Of a stretch of DNA of 64,000 bases, positions 1 to 8,917 are shown in pieces. Source of the DNA: CAXMST01 sp963700785 (GTDB lineage: Bacteria > Actinomycetota > Thermoleophilia > Solirubrobacterales > 70-9); NCBI GenBank assembly GCA_963700785.1, contig CAVOYZ010000021.1, positions 32,891 to 96,890 of the forward strand. Reading direction: 5' to 3'. A model generated the notes under the pieces. That model saw only the letters and a list, made by a program, of their open reading frames with translations. It was not told where the DNA came from and made no database searches. A program made the position numbers and the translations under genes. Position 1 is the first letter of the stretch. Each line of letters starts with the position of its first letter.

Positions 1-443
1 CGGAAGATCTCGTCGAGCTGCACAGCCTGCGAGACCTGGGCGGCGGGCAGGGTCCCACCCTCGGGCAGCGAGCCGGAGGTCGGATCGCCCGGCGTGAGCT
101 CGACGTAGGTCTCGCCGAGCAGCGTCTTCTGGCGCAGGATCGCCCTGGTGTTGGCCGGAATCGGTGCGAACTTGGCGTCGACCTCGATCTCACTGTCGGC
201 CAGCCCCTCGTCGTTGAGCTCGATCGCCTTCACCTTTCCGACCGAGACTCCGGAGATCCTCACGTCGGACTCGACCGCGAGCTGGGTCGCCTCATCGAAG
301 GGGACCGTGACCCGGTAGCTCTTCGACTTGAGCGGCACCGGACCGCCGAAGGCGAGCCAGAGGAAGAGCAGCAGGCCGAAGCAGGACAGTGCGAAGCCGA
401 CCGCGATCAGCACCCTTCCGATTGTCGGTGGTCGCGTCTCCAT
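1..443 (-). CDS. MCE-family protein, sixth gene of mce operon (partial)
   Basis: The protein is cut by the left edge after about 147 residues. It begins METRPPTIG, has one N-terminal membrane helix (about residues 10-32) and then the start of an MlaD/MCE beta-barrel domain (DVRISGVSVGKV, about 60-71). In actinobacteria MCE proteins form lipid- or sterol-conducting assemblies anchored in the cell membrane and fed by an ABC transporter. The ATG overlaps the TGA of the preceding MCE gene by one base, so it is probably translated from the same mRNA. Being the sixth consecutive MCE gene, it fits the usual A-F set. The C-terminal part lies outside the window. Confidence 0.88.
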   Translation of the reverse strand, partial: METRPPTIGRVLIAVGFALSCFGLLLFLWLAFGGPVPLKSKSYRVTVPFDEATQLAVESDVRISGVSVGKVKAIELNDEGLADSEIEVDAKFAPIPANTRAILRQKTLLGETYVELTPGDPTSGSLPEGGTLPAAQVSQAVQLDEIF

Positions 444-1753
444 CAGCAGATCTCCGGACTGGTCGGCAGGCGGGTCAGGATCCGCTGGGTGGCGAGGCCG
501 GGCCGTCTCGTCAGGGCTTCGTCGGCGAGCTGCGAGATCAGGCAGCTGTAGAGCGCGACCGAGCGAACGATCGGGCCTCCGGAATCCTCGGTCAGCAGAA
601 CGCTGTTGGCGTTGTGGTTGAGCCAGGACAGGTAGAACAGGTAGCCCTCCGGCGCTCCGGGCGGGTCGTAGGCGAGGCCGTTGAGGACCGAGGTGAGCTC
701 GGTAAAGGTCCCCTCGAGGCCCTTGGCGCTCGATGCGAGCGGCCCCGCGGCCTTCTTCACATCCCTGACCACGGCCTTGACCTCGCCGGTGAACGGGCGG
801 ATCTGGTCGCGAATCGGGGGCGTGGTGTCGACGAAGAAGGGCTGCAGAGCCTGGAGCGCCGGGTCGAGCGCCTGCGCTGCGGGCAGCAGGCGCGTGAGGG
901 CAGGCTCGAGCTCGTCCGAGAGCTGCTCGCTGGCGTCGAGCGCGCCCCGGGTCTCGGTCAGCGCCCCGGGGAGCCCGCGGACGGTCGCACGAAGGTTCTG
1001 CTCCTGATCAGCGAAGGCGCCGAGAACCGAGTTCTGGGCGTCGACGAACTGGGCGACGCGAACGTCGTTGGCGGCGAGGCGCTTCGAGATCTTGCCGAAG
1101 TTGGTGATCACCCTGCGCAGGTTCTCGCGACGCTTGGCGATCGCCCCGTTGACCTTTGCGAGGTCACGGGTTGTCGGCTCGATCCGCCGCAGCACCGCCG
1201 CGAACTCCTCATCGCCGCCGTCGGACAGGCCCTCCGCACCGCCGGCCAGGAGCAGGCGCAGGTAAGCCTGGGTGTCACCGTCGAGCGAGGCGAGGATCTG
1301 GTCGACGTTGACGTTCGGCTTGGTCGAGGCGAGCGGGATCGTCGTCCCCTCCGGGACGCTCTCGGGCTCGCTGCCCGGGTCGAGCTCGACGGTCATGTCC
1401 TGGAGGCCGGTCCGTGGCCGCAGCAGGACCGATGCGTCGGGATGGATCAGGTCCGAGTACTCGTTGTCGACCTGCATCGTCACCAACGCGACCCCGTCCT
1501 CGAGCTCGACGGTGGTGATGTCCCCGACCTTGACCCCGGCCATGTTCACGGTCTGTCCCTGGCCCGGCGTCACCGCCTGGGCGGTCTCCAGCTGGGCCTT
1601 GAGCTCGAAGCGATCCTCGCCGAGGATCGGGAACCATGGGGGAAGCGCCGAGGCCTGCTGCGAGAGAATCACGAACAGGGTCGTGAGGCCGATCACGGCG
1701 AGGATCACGACCGCGATGAAGTCCTTCAGGTATCTGCCGATCGCCTGCCTCAT
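443..1753 (-). CDS. MCE-family protein, fifth gene of mce operon
   Basis: A 436-residue protein starting MRQAIGRYLKDF. One membrane helix (about residues 11-32) is followed by an MCE domain (VNMAGVKVGDITTVEL, about 68-83) and a long alpha-helical C-terminal region. The family carries lipids across the envelope as part of a six-subunit Mce complex. Its ATG shares one base with the stop of the fourth gene, and its TGA overlaps the ATG of the sixth, which is typical translational coupling. No lipobox is visible. The substrate cannot be told from sequence; cholesterol, fatty acids and phospholipids are all known for relatives. Confidence 0.88.
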   Translation of the reverse strand: MRQAIGRYLKDFIAVVILAVIGLTTLFVILSQQASALPPWFPILGEDRFELKAQLETAQAVTPGQGQTVNMAGVKVGDITTVELEDGVALVTMQVDNEYSDLIHPDASVLLRPRTGLQDMTVELDPGSEPESVPEGTTIPLASTKPNVNVDQILASLDGDTQAYLRLLLAGGAEGLSDGGDEEFAAVLRRIEPTTRDLAKVNGAIAKRRENLRRVITNFGKISKRLAANDVRVAQFVDAQNSVLGAFADQEQNLRATVRGLPGALTETRGALDASEQLSDELEPALTRLLPAAQALDPALQALQPFFVDTTPPIRDQIRPFTGEVKAVVRDVKKAAGPLASSAKGLEGTFTELTSVLNGLAYDPPGAPEGYLFYLSWLNHNANSVLLTEDSGGPIVRSVALYSCLISQLADEALTRRPGLATQRILTRLPTSPEIC

Positions 1754-3259
1754 CAGCCCTCCGGTGAGGGCGCGCCCGGCACGGCGGCCGGGGACCCGTT
1801 CAGGTCGGGGACAGGGTTCTTCTCGCAGAGCACGTCGGTGCGGATCGGCGGGTCCTGCGAGGGCCGCACGGGCTGAGTGCCCGTCGGCGGCTGGATCGTG
1901 TAGCCCCACAGCGGGGTGTTCGGGGAGATGGTTCCGGGAATCGGCGTCGAGACCAGGTCGGGGCCGCCACCGAACTGCACCCGGAGGAGCTGACCGTTGC
2001 CGTCGAAGTTGGCGCCGACTCCGTTCTGGCTCGCCGCGCCGTAGAAGAAGTCGTAGTAGTTCGGCGAGCCGGTCGAGAAGGCGTCGTTGATGACGATGTC
2101 GCCGGTCGGGTCGATCACGTCGGTCACGCAGCGACTGGTGGCCTGCAAGCTGCGGCAGCAGGCCGGCGAGGTCGTTGGTGGCGGCGGCCAGCGAGGGCTG
2201 CGCCTTCTTCAGGTCCTGGGCGATCCCGCCGAGCTCGTCCGTCTGCACGAGCTTGCCCGTCTGGCGCAGCCACGGCGTGCCCGCGTCGATCGTTGCCGGC
2301 AGCTGCTCGACCCCCGGAATCAGGGCGCGGGCCCAGGCGCGCAGCGGCGGGAACACCTCGTTCAGCTTCGCGAGCGACGGCTCCGCCCGCTCGAGGGTCG
2401 GAGCCAGCTCTGCGACGGTCTCCTCGAGCGCGCCGGACTCGGCGGCCAGTGCGCCGGCGGTAATCGAGAAGTTGGTGATCAGCGAGCTCAGCTGCGACTC
2501 GCGCGAGGCGAGCTTCTGGAAGACGACGCCGGTCGAGTCGATCAGCTGAGCGAGATCCCCCGGCTGCTCGCCGAGCAGCGCCTCGCTGACCTGAGCCGAA
2601 CCCCGACCGGCCCGGGCGCCGTAGCGGAACGAGCTGTTCAGCGCCTCGGCGGCGGACTTACCCTTGACCGATGGATCCTGGCCCTTGTCCTGGGCGGGGG
2701 TCGGCTGATCGGCGAGGGCCGAGCTGTAGCCGTCGAGCAGGGCGCTGAGGTTGCGGCGGTCCGGCTGCTGCAGCGTGGTCAGGACCTGATCGAGCTGGAC
2801 GGCGGTCGAGGTCCGCGTCACCGGGATCTCCCCGCTGTCGGGAAGCTGCTCGGCGCTCGGGCTCCCGGGCCTCAGGTCGAGGAAGAAGTTGCCCTCGAGG
2901 AAGAGGCGCGGCCGGATCGTGATCTCGGCGTCCTCCTTGATCGGCCGGCCGGCGTCGTCGACCGTGAAGGTGACCTTGGCGACGTCGCCGTCGCCCTCGA
3001 CCGAGGTCACCTCGCCGACGTTGACGCCGGCGATCCGCACCGGCGAGGTCGCGCGCAGCGTGGCGGCGTTCTCGAAGGTCGCCGTGATCTCATAGGCGGA
3101 GCCGAACGGCAGCGACTTGGCGAAGGCGAAATAGATGCCGATCACCGCGAGGATCGCGGCGATGATCCCGACCGTGAGGAAGGTCGGGCCGGTCGGGGGG
3201 CGGTGGTAGATGCCCTCGTTGAAGTCCTTGTGGACCTTCTTGGAAGGATCCCGCGGCAT
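1753..3259 (-). CDS. MCE-family protein, fourth gene (frameshifted)
   Basis: Starts MPRDPSKKVHKDF at 3259, with a membrane helix near residues 27-47 and an MCE domain (SPVRIAGVNVGEVTSVEG). The frame is intact to about 2149, where the conserved text (DLAGLLPQL) must move to another frame to continue as QATSRCVTDVIDPTGD and end at 1753. One extra base around 2143-2149 explains this; corrected length is about 501 residues. Both halves keep family-like sequence, so a sequencing or assembly indel is more likely than decay. Without correction the N-terminal part runs on in the wrong frame directly into the fifth MCE gene. Start and stop overlap both neighbours. Confidence 0.82.
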
Positions 3260-4686
3260 CAGCCCTGCCCCTTGATCTGGTCCTCGGTCACGGTGCCCTG
3301 GTTGCCGGGCGGGTTGCCGATCACCTGCTTGCCGACCGCATAGGGCTCATTCCCGGGCTCGCACTCGCGCGTGTCCTGCTGCGGCGCGGCGGTGTTCGGG
3401 TACGGGTTGACGTGGAGGAAGTTGGCGTCGTCCGAGCCGGCGCCACCGTTGGCAGCGGCGGACGAGGGGCTGCCCTCGTTGTTCGGTCCCGCGGGCGACT
3501 CGAGCGGGATCCCGCGGCTCCAGGTACCGAGCTCGTTGCCCTCGTCGCTGAGGTCGTCGAGGTTGCGGAACAGCAGCGTCGCGTAGTTGCAGACGCTTTG
3601 GGCCGGGGCGATGAAGCGCACCGGCGGGCTCAGGGAGTCGCCGAGCTCGGTCAGCCGGTCGATGCCCGTACGCGAGGTCGGGTCGTTGTTGAGGCCGAGC
3701 AGCGAGGCAGCCGTCGGCGCCAGCTGCGCATTCAGCTCCGGCGACGTCCTCAGGGCCGGGATGCCGGCGCGAAGCGCCGACTCGATCGTCGGCGCCGATT
3801 CGGCCAGAACGGCGGCGCCCGGCTGCAGGTCGACGAACAGCTTGCGGCTGTTGACCAGGAAAGGCCGGATCGTCGGCAGGGTCTCGGTGGCCGTGGCCAG
3901 CGTCTCCGGTGTCCTCGAGATCGTCTCCTGCAGGAAGGGGCGGGCGATCTCGGCGAAGGCTGCGAAGGTCTGGTCGAGGGCGACGAACATGTTCGCCTGG
4001 GTCTCGGCGACCGGCGCCACCTCAGCGGCCGAGCGGCTCAGGGCCCGGAAGAACCGGGCGAGCTGCGTCCTCGGCTCGGCCAGGGACCTGGTCACGCGCT
4101 CGAGCCGGGGCAGCAGCGGCTCGAGACCGCCGATCGCCTCGTTCAGGTCGGGGCCGCGGCCGGCGAGCGCGTTACCGAACTCGGCGATGTTGACCCTGAT
4201 CGCCTCGCGGGTGGGCGCGTCGAACGTGTTCAGGACCTCGTCGAACTCGACCGGGGTCGGCGTCGCCTGCGAGAGCGGGATCGTAGCGCCCTCCGGGAAG
4301 CCCTGATCGCTGTCGCCGCGGGCGATCTCGAGGTACTTGAGGCCGAGCGCCGATCGTGCCCGGACGATCACGGTCGAGTCGGTCGGCAGCGGATCGACCT
4401 GCTTGTCGAGCTTCAGCACCAGGTTCGCCTGGACCTCGCCGTCCTCGTCGCTGGTCGGCACGATCTCCTCGACGATGCCAACCCGGACACCGCCGATCCG
4501 GACCTCGTTGCCGGGGACGAGGCTGGCCGCGTTCGGCAGCTCCGCGGTGAGCCGGTAGGTCGGCACGAACGGCAGCCCGCTGTTGGCGTTGTAGGCGAGG
4601 AACACGGCGAGGATCACGACCAGCACGGTGATCGCGCCGACCAGCGTCGGGTTGCGGAGAACGGACTGAAGCGGCGTGTTCCTCAT
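3259..4686 (-). CDS. MCE-family protein, third gene of mce operon
   Basis: A 475-residue protein starting MRNTPLQSVLRNP. It has one N-terminal membrane helix (about 15-35), an MCE domain (NEVRIGGVRVGIVEEIV, about 63-79), a long helical stretch and a low-complexity tail rich in Asn, Pro and Gly. The chosen ATG overlaps the TGA of the second gene as ATGA; an in-frame extension upstream runs inside that gene and is not credible. Role: subunit of the Mce lipid-uptake complex in the cell envelope, inferred from family and operon position. Confidence 0.88.
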   Translation of the reverse strand: MRNTPLQSVLRNPTLVGAITVLVVILAVFLAYNANSGLPFVPTYRLTAELPNAASLVPGNEVRIGGVRVGIVEEIVPTSDEDGEVQANLVLKLDKQVDPLPTDSTVIVRARSALGLKYLEIARGDSDQGFPEGATIPLSQATPTPVEFDEVLNTFDAPTREAIRVNIAEFGNALAGRGPDLNEAIGGLEPLLPRLERVTRSLAEPRTQLARFFRALSRSAAEVAPVAETQANMFVALDQTFAAFAEIARPFLQETISRTPETLATATETLPTIRPFLVNSRKLFVDLQPGAAVLAESAPTIESALRAGIPALRTSPELNAQLAPTAASLLGLNNDPTSRTGIDRLTELGDSLSPPVRFIAPAQSVCNYATLLFRNLDDLSDEGNELGTWSRGIPLESPAGPNNEGSPSSAAANGGAGSDDANFLHVNPYPNTAAPQQDTRECEPGNEPYAVGKQVIGNPPGNQGTVTEDQIKGQG

Positions 4687-6200
4687 TGGCCGTCCCCGGT
4701 CAGGAAGTCGAGCAGATCCGACGCGGCGCGCTGCGAGCCGCCGTCGAGCTTGCCGGCGGCGCTCCGCCCGCCCTTGGAGCCGTTCTTGGCGGCCTGACGC
4801 GCCTGCCGCTTCGCCTTCCTCGCGTCGAGCAGCTCGTTCAGGGGCGGGGCGGTGATCCCGTCGGGCGAGGTCGGGTTCGCGGCTGCGATGGCCGCGGAGG
4901 AGGTCGCGCCGGTCCACTTCGAGCTGCAACCCGTTTCCGGTTGACCGGGGCCGCTAGCGCCTCCCGCTATCAGGTCGACGCAGTTGTTGATCTGGATCGA
5001 GCCGCGGACGTAGTGGCCGAAGTCGTCGTAGCCGTTGACCGTGTTGCCGAAGTTGAGGATCGTCTTGTAGAGCAGGTCGGTGCCGCCGGTCTTGCGCAGG
5101 GTCTTGAGCAGATCGTCGAGGTTCTTGCCGACCGGCGTGTTCGCCTGACCGAGCGCACCGAGGTCCTTGATCAACGGGGCCGAGGCCGCGAGATCGGGGC
5201 CGGCCGCCTCGGCCGCGTCGCCGAGCGTGACCAGGGCCGGCGTTCCCGCGCGGGCGAACGGAGCGATCGCCTCGGTCGCGCCGGCGAGGCTCGGGGCGGC
5301 GATGTTGAGGTCGGTGGCCACCGGGGTCGCCTCCTCGGAGAGCCGCCTCAGCTCGACCATCGTCGACTCGAGCTCACGCAGCGCCTGGGGGAACTCGATG
5401 AAGCCCTGCTCGATGTCATCGCGACGCTCGGCGGCGGCTTCCCCGGTCGTCGCCGCGTTGTTGATGAACCCGGCGATGCTGTCCCGCTCGCGTGAGAGCG
5501 GCCCGAGAACCGCATCGGAGTCGACGGCGAGCCTGGCGAGGCTCTTGTTCTGATCGGCGAGGATCTTCAGCACCCGGTCGGTCTGCTGCAGCGCCGGGTT
5601 CGCCCGCTCGAGGACCTCTCGCAAGGTGTCGCCCCGGGCGGCCAGCCCGGCGCCGAGGTCGTTGAGGATCAGGCGGAAGCGATCGACCTCCGGCTCCCTG
5701 GTGATGTTGTTGACCAGGTCGAGGTCGACGGCCTTGCCGTTGTTCTCGAGCGGCAGGAAGCGCTGGCCCTCGCCCGGCTCGCCCTCGGGAATCGTCTCGA
5801 GCTCCGGCGGCGGCTCGGTCAAGGACGAGCGCGGCTCAGTCGGCTTGCACTCGACGAACTTCTCGCCGAGCAGCGACTGCGGCCGGATGATGCACGTGGC
5901 GTCCTCGCGGAAATCCTGGAAGCCGGGATCGCTGATCTTGAGCACGACGACCGCCTTGCCGGGAGCGTCGGAACCGTCGGCTGTGACGACCTCGCCGGGC
6001 CGGGCGACGTCGACGGAGCTGATCGTGCCGACGTTCGCACCCGCGATCCGCACCTCCTCGTCCTCGACCAGGAACCCCGCGTTGTCGAAGTAGGCACGGA
6101 CCAGGTAGTCGTCGGTGGGGCCGCCGTCGCCGGGAGCCGACGTAGCCAGGACGGCGCCCAGCGCGAGCGCGGAGAGGAATATCAGCGCGATCCTTCTCAT
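4683..6200 (-). CDS. MCE-family protein, second gene of mce operon
   Basis: A 505-residue protein starting MRRIALIFLSALALG. The hydrophobic N-terminus is an uncleaved anchor or signal sequence. The MCE domain follows (EEVRIAGANVGTISSVDV, about 45-62), then a helical region and a Lys/Arg-rich C-terminus (KAKRQARQAAK). ATGA overlaps join it to both neighbours. Its MCE domain carries a longer loop than the other paralogues in the operon. Function as an Mce transporter subunit is inferred from family and context. Confidence 0.87.
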   Translation of the reverse strand: MRRIALIFLSALALGAVLATSAPGDGGPTDDYLVRAYFDNAGFLVEDEEVRIAGANVGTISSVDVARPGEVVTADGSDAPGKAVVVLKISDPGFQDFREDATCIIRPQSLLGEKFVECKPTEPRSSLTEPPPELETIPEGEPGEGQRFLPLENNGKAVDLDLVNNITREPEVDRFRLILNDLGAGLAARGDTLREVLERANPALQQTDRVLKILADQNKSLARLAVDSDAVLGPLSRERDSIAGFINNAATTGEAAAERRDDIEQGFIEFPQALRELESTMVELRRLSEEATPVATDLNIAAPSLAGATEAIAPFARAGTPALVTLGDAAEAAGPDLAASAPLIKDLGALGQANTPVGKNLDDLLKTLRKTGGTDLLYKTILNFGNTVNGYDDFGHYVRGSIQINNCVDLIAGGASGPGQPETGCSSKWTGATSSAAIAAANPTSPDGITAPPLNELLDARKAKRQARQAAKNGSKGGRSAAGKLDGGSQRAASDLLDFLTGDGQ

Positions 6201-7577
6201 GGGCCGGGCGGGAAGTCGGTGGGGTCACACTCGGTGAGCCCCAGGTTGCCGTCGTCGAGGAACGGGTTCGAGAGGTCGGCGGCCTGCTGGGTGCCGCCGC
6301 CGGGGCAACGGCGGGGGATGCCGAAGTCGATCGCGTCGTACTGGGCCGCGGGGTCGTTGTAGATCGGGTCGAGCTGGTTGAGGCCGGCGTTGTACTCCCA
6401 GACGTTCTGCGCGGTCGGCGAGATCCGGACGTAGTGGCCGTTGGCGTCGTAGTAGGCCGCCGACTCGCCAAGCTTGGTCAAGAAGCCGAACACGTCGGGC
6501 CCATAGGGGCGGAAGAAGGCGAGGTTGTCCTGCGACGAGTCCATCGCGTCGATCGCGGCCGGCCAGGCGGTGTTGCCCTCCTTGCGGACCGTCGGCAGGT
6601 CCTTGAGGGTGTCGCGCAGGTCGTTCGCCTTGCCCTTCAGCTTGACGACCTTTCCGAGGTCCTTGAAGACGGGCCTCGAGTCCTTGGCGACGCTCTGAAC
6701 CCGGCGCAGGAACGGAGCCAGGTTCTCGGTCGCCGGGTAGGACACGGCGACCAGCGGGTCGAGGTCGTCGAGGGTCGTCCGCAGGTTGACGAAGGTCGTG
6801 TTCGCCTGTCGCAGGGTCCCCGGCAGCGCCACCAGCGAGCGGTCGAGCGCGTCGGCCTGGTTCGCGACCGCCCCCAGCGCCGTGTTGGCGTCGACGACCA
6901 GCGAGGCGAGGTCGTCGCGGCGGTCGGCGATCGCGCCGAACGTGTCAGCACCCTCGACCAGGAAGCGCTCGAGCGCGGCCGAGTCTCGGGAGAGCTCGGC
7001 GAAGACCCGCTGGGACTGGCTCAGCGCCGGGTTGATGAACTTGTAGGCCCGGTTCGCGGCACGCCCCTTGCCGGTGTAGACGGTGGCATTGCCCTGGATG
7101 AACTTCTGCAGCGCCCGCCGCTGCCTTGGGGCGGAACACGTTGAACAGCTGGTCGAGGTCCACCGGCGAGGTCGTGTCAGTGCCCGAGACCGGCTGGTCC
7201 CCGTCGAGCTCCGGCGCGTTGTCCGGTCCGAGCGTCAGGGAGAGGTAGCGGTTGGCGACGCCGGACAGCGAGGTCGAGCGGATCACGGCCGTGGTCCCCT
7301 CGGTCAGGGTGCGGTCGGTCGTCACCTTGACCTCGGCCTGGCTGTCATCGGTGAGATCGATCGAGTCGATCGTTCCGATCGGCTGGCCGGCGACCAGCAC
7401 CTCGTTGCCGGGCACCAGCTGGCCGCCCGTCTCGAACAGGAAGCTGTAGCTGTTGCCGCTGGAGCCGCCGAAGAGCAGCAGGGCGACGAGGACGAAGGCG
7501 GCGATTACCGCCCCGGCGGCAGCGATTCGAGCGGGGGTCGACGCCCCGCGCTCTTCCCCGGCTTCCGGCGCGCTCAC
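6197..7577 (-). CDS. MCE-family protein, first gene of mce operon (frameshifted)
   Basis: Starts MSAPEAGEERGAS at 7577, with a membrane helix at about residues 18-41 and an MCE domain (NEVLVAGQPIGTIDSIDL). The frame is correct to LFNVFRPK, then must shift to QRRALQKFIQGNATVYTGKG and run to the stop at 6197. A single extra base around 7122-7126 accounts for it; corrected length is about 459 residues. This is the promoter-proximal gene. No YrbE/MlaE-type permease genes precede it, although these normally head mce operons, so the permeases must be elsewhere or left of the window. Confidence 0.82.
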
Positions 7578-7633
7578 ATCTTCACCCTACGCCCCAACTC
7601 CGCTGTAACCCGCGCGCGAATGCAACGCCCTTG

Positions 7634-7648
7634 ACAACCTCTCGTTGT
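7634..7648. promoter_or_regulatory. Short inverted repeat, possible TetR operator
   Basis: ACAAC-CTCTC-GTTGT forms a perfect 5-bp inverted repeat with a 5-bp spacer in the 159-bp gap between the TetR gene and the mce operon. This is where a local regulator would be expected to bind. The arms are short, so it may be chance. Confidence 0.25.
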
Positions 7649-7736
7649 TCCCGCCCCCAGCCTATAGATACGCGTAAATCGACGCTGTCCACCGGAGGGC
7701 CCGAGCCGTTCGCCAGTTCAACCTTGGTGGCCACCG

Positions 7737-8345
7737 CTATCGCGAGTCGAGAAGCGTGCGCGCGGCCGCTCGGCCGGCCGCGATCACCGGCTCGTAGTTC
7801 CCGTTGGGATCGGACAGTGCCTGCAGGGCGATGCCGTCGGCGATCGCGATCAGGTAGGCGACGGTGGCCTCGGCACCGTATGGCAGGCTGACCGCTCCAT
7901 CCCGCTGCTTTGCCAAGAGCGCCTCCGCGACCTGGTCGCGGGTCCGCCTGAACAGGTCGGCGACCTCGCGCTGGATCTCGGGGTTGCGACGCCCCGCCGA
8001 GAAGACCTCGAACAGCAGTGCGAAGACCCCCGGCTCGTTCTCGAGCGTATCGGTGAGGCTCGAGACCAGCACGTCGATCACGTCGTCGGCGGTCGACGCT
8101 CCCGCCAGCGGACCGTCGAGGCGGGCGACGCGGATCTCGGTGTCCCGGCGGACGACCTCGACCAGCAGCCGCTCCTTGGTCCCGAAGTAGTAGTGCAGGA
8201 GTCCGCGGCTGACGCCGGCCTCACGCGCAACGTGCTCGAAGGTGGAGCCCGAGATCCCTCGCGCGGCCACGCTCGAGCGCATCGCGTCGATGATCCGCTG
8301 CGCCTTGTCGCCGCTCAGCTCTCTCTTGCCCGTCGCAGCCTCCAC
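7737..8345 (-). CDS. TetR-family transcriptional regulator
   Basis: A 202-residue protein with the standard N-terminal helix-turn-helix (TFEHVAREAGVSRGLLHYYF, about 35-54) and a larger ligand-binding C-terminal domain with a TetR_C-like pattern. It lies immediately upstream of the mce operon on the same strand, 159 bp away, so it probably controls that operon or itself, perhaps in response to a lipid or acyl-CoA; the ligand is inference. The GTG start sits 9 bases after TAGACT on the minus strand, suggesting a leaderless transcript. Confidence 0.9.
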   Translation of the reverse strand: MEAATGKRELSGDKAQRIIDAMRSSVAARGISGSTFEHVAREAGVSRGLLHYYFGTKERLLVEVVRRDTEIRVARLDGPLAGASTADDVIDVLVSSLTDTLENEPGVFALLFEVFSAGRRNPEIQREVADLFRRTRDQVAEALLAKQRDGAVSLPYGAEATVAYLIAIADGIALQALSDPNGNYEPVIAAGRAAARTLLDSR

Positions 8346-8354
8346 TGCGCGCGC

Positions 8355-8360
8355 AGTCTA
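8355..8360 (-). promoter_or_regulatory. -10 box of the TetR gene (leaderless type)
   Basis: TAGACT on the minus strand, 9 bases before the GTG start at 8345. Confidence 0.45.
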
Positions 8361-8393
8361 GATCGCGCTGAAGACGGCCGCCCGCGCTGGCGG

Positions 8394-8846
8394 CTAGGCG
8401 GTGTCGGCTGCCGGCGCCACCGGCGCCGTCGTCGAGGTGTACTCGAACTCCTCCTCGGCCCCGAACATGCGGTCCAAGAGCGCCTTGCGCAGACCCTCGG
8501 ACAGAACGATCGCGAGCACGGCGGCGAGCAGGGCGACGAACAGCAGCCTGCCGAAGCTGACCTTTCGCTTCTTCGGCGCCGGCGCCGGCTCGCGCAGAGC
8601 CTCGGACGCGGCCCGCAGCGAGTCGGCGGCTCCGCGGAGGTTCTCCTGCAGGCGCTTGTCCTCGAGCACCGCCTTGGCCCCGCCCTTGCCGTCGACCGCG
8701 CGATCGTAGGCGTCACGTGCACCCTCGTATGCGTCGCGCAGGTTCGCGCGGAGATCGTCGTCCTCGATCAGCTTCTGAACGTAGGGGCGAGCCACTTCAG
8801 CGGCCTCCTTTGCCTTCGTCTGTGCGTCCTTCGTGCGCTTGGCCAT
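8394..8846 (-). CDS. Hypothetical membrane-anchored helical protein
   Basis: A 150-residue protein: an N-terminal Lys/Ala-rich amphipathic helical region (MAKRTKDAQTKAKEAAEVA), charged helices to about residue 95, one membrane helix (about 101-120, FGRLLFVALLAAVLAIVLS) and a short Thr/Ala/Pro tail. I do not recognise a characterised family. Similar short single-helix proteins are common in actinobacteria. It is separate from lon (72-bp gap) and from the TetR gene. Confidence 0.7.
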   Translation of the reverse strand: MAKRTKDAQTKAKEAAEVARPYVQKLIEDDDLRANLRDAYEGARDAYDRAVDGKGGAKAVLEDKRLQENLRGAADSLRAASEALREPAPAPKKRKVSFGRLLFVALLAAVLAIVLSEGLRKALLDRMFGAEEEFEYTSTTAPVAPAADTA

Positions 8847-8917
8847 CGATCTCTCCTGTGGTCGCGGGGCGGTGCTGTAGGGGGAGCATAGCCCCGCGGA
8901 GCAGTTGGTTCCGCAAC

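Noticed and set aside
443..3259. A single 938-residue MCE fusion protein
   Set aside because: It arises because the frameshift near 2146 puts the fourth gene's wrong frame in register with the fifth gene; the middle part is Arg-rich nonsense and the true C-terminus reads in another frame.
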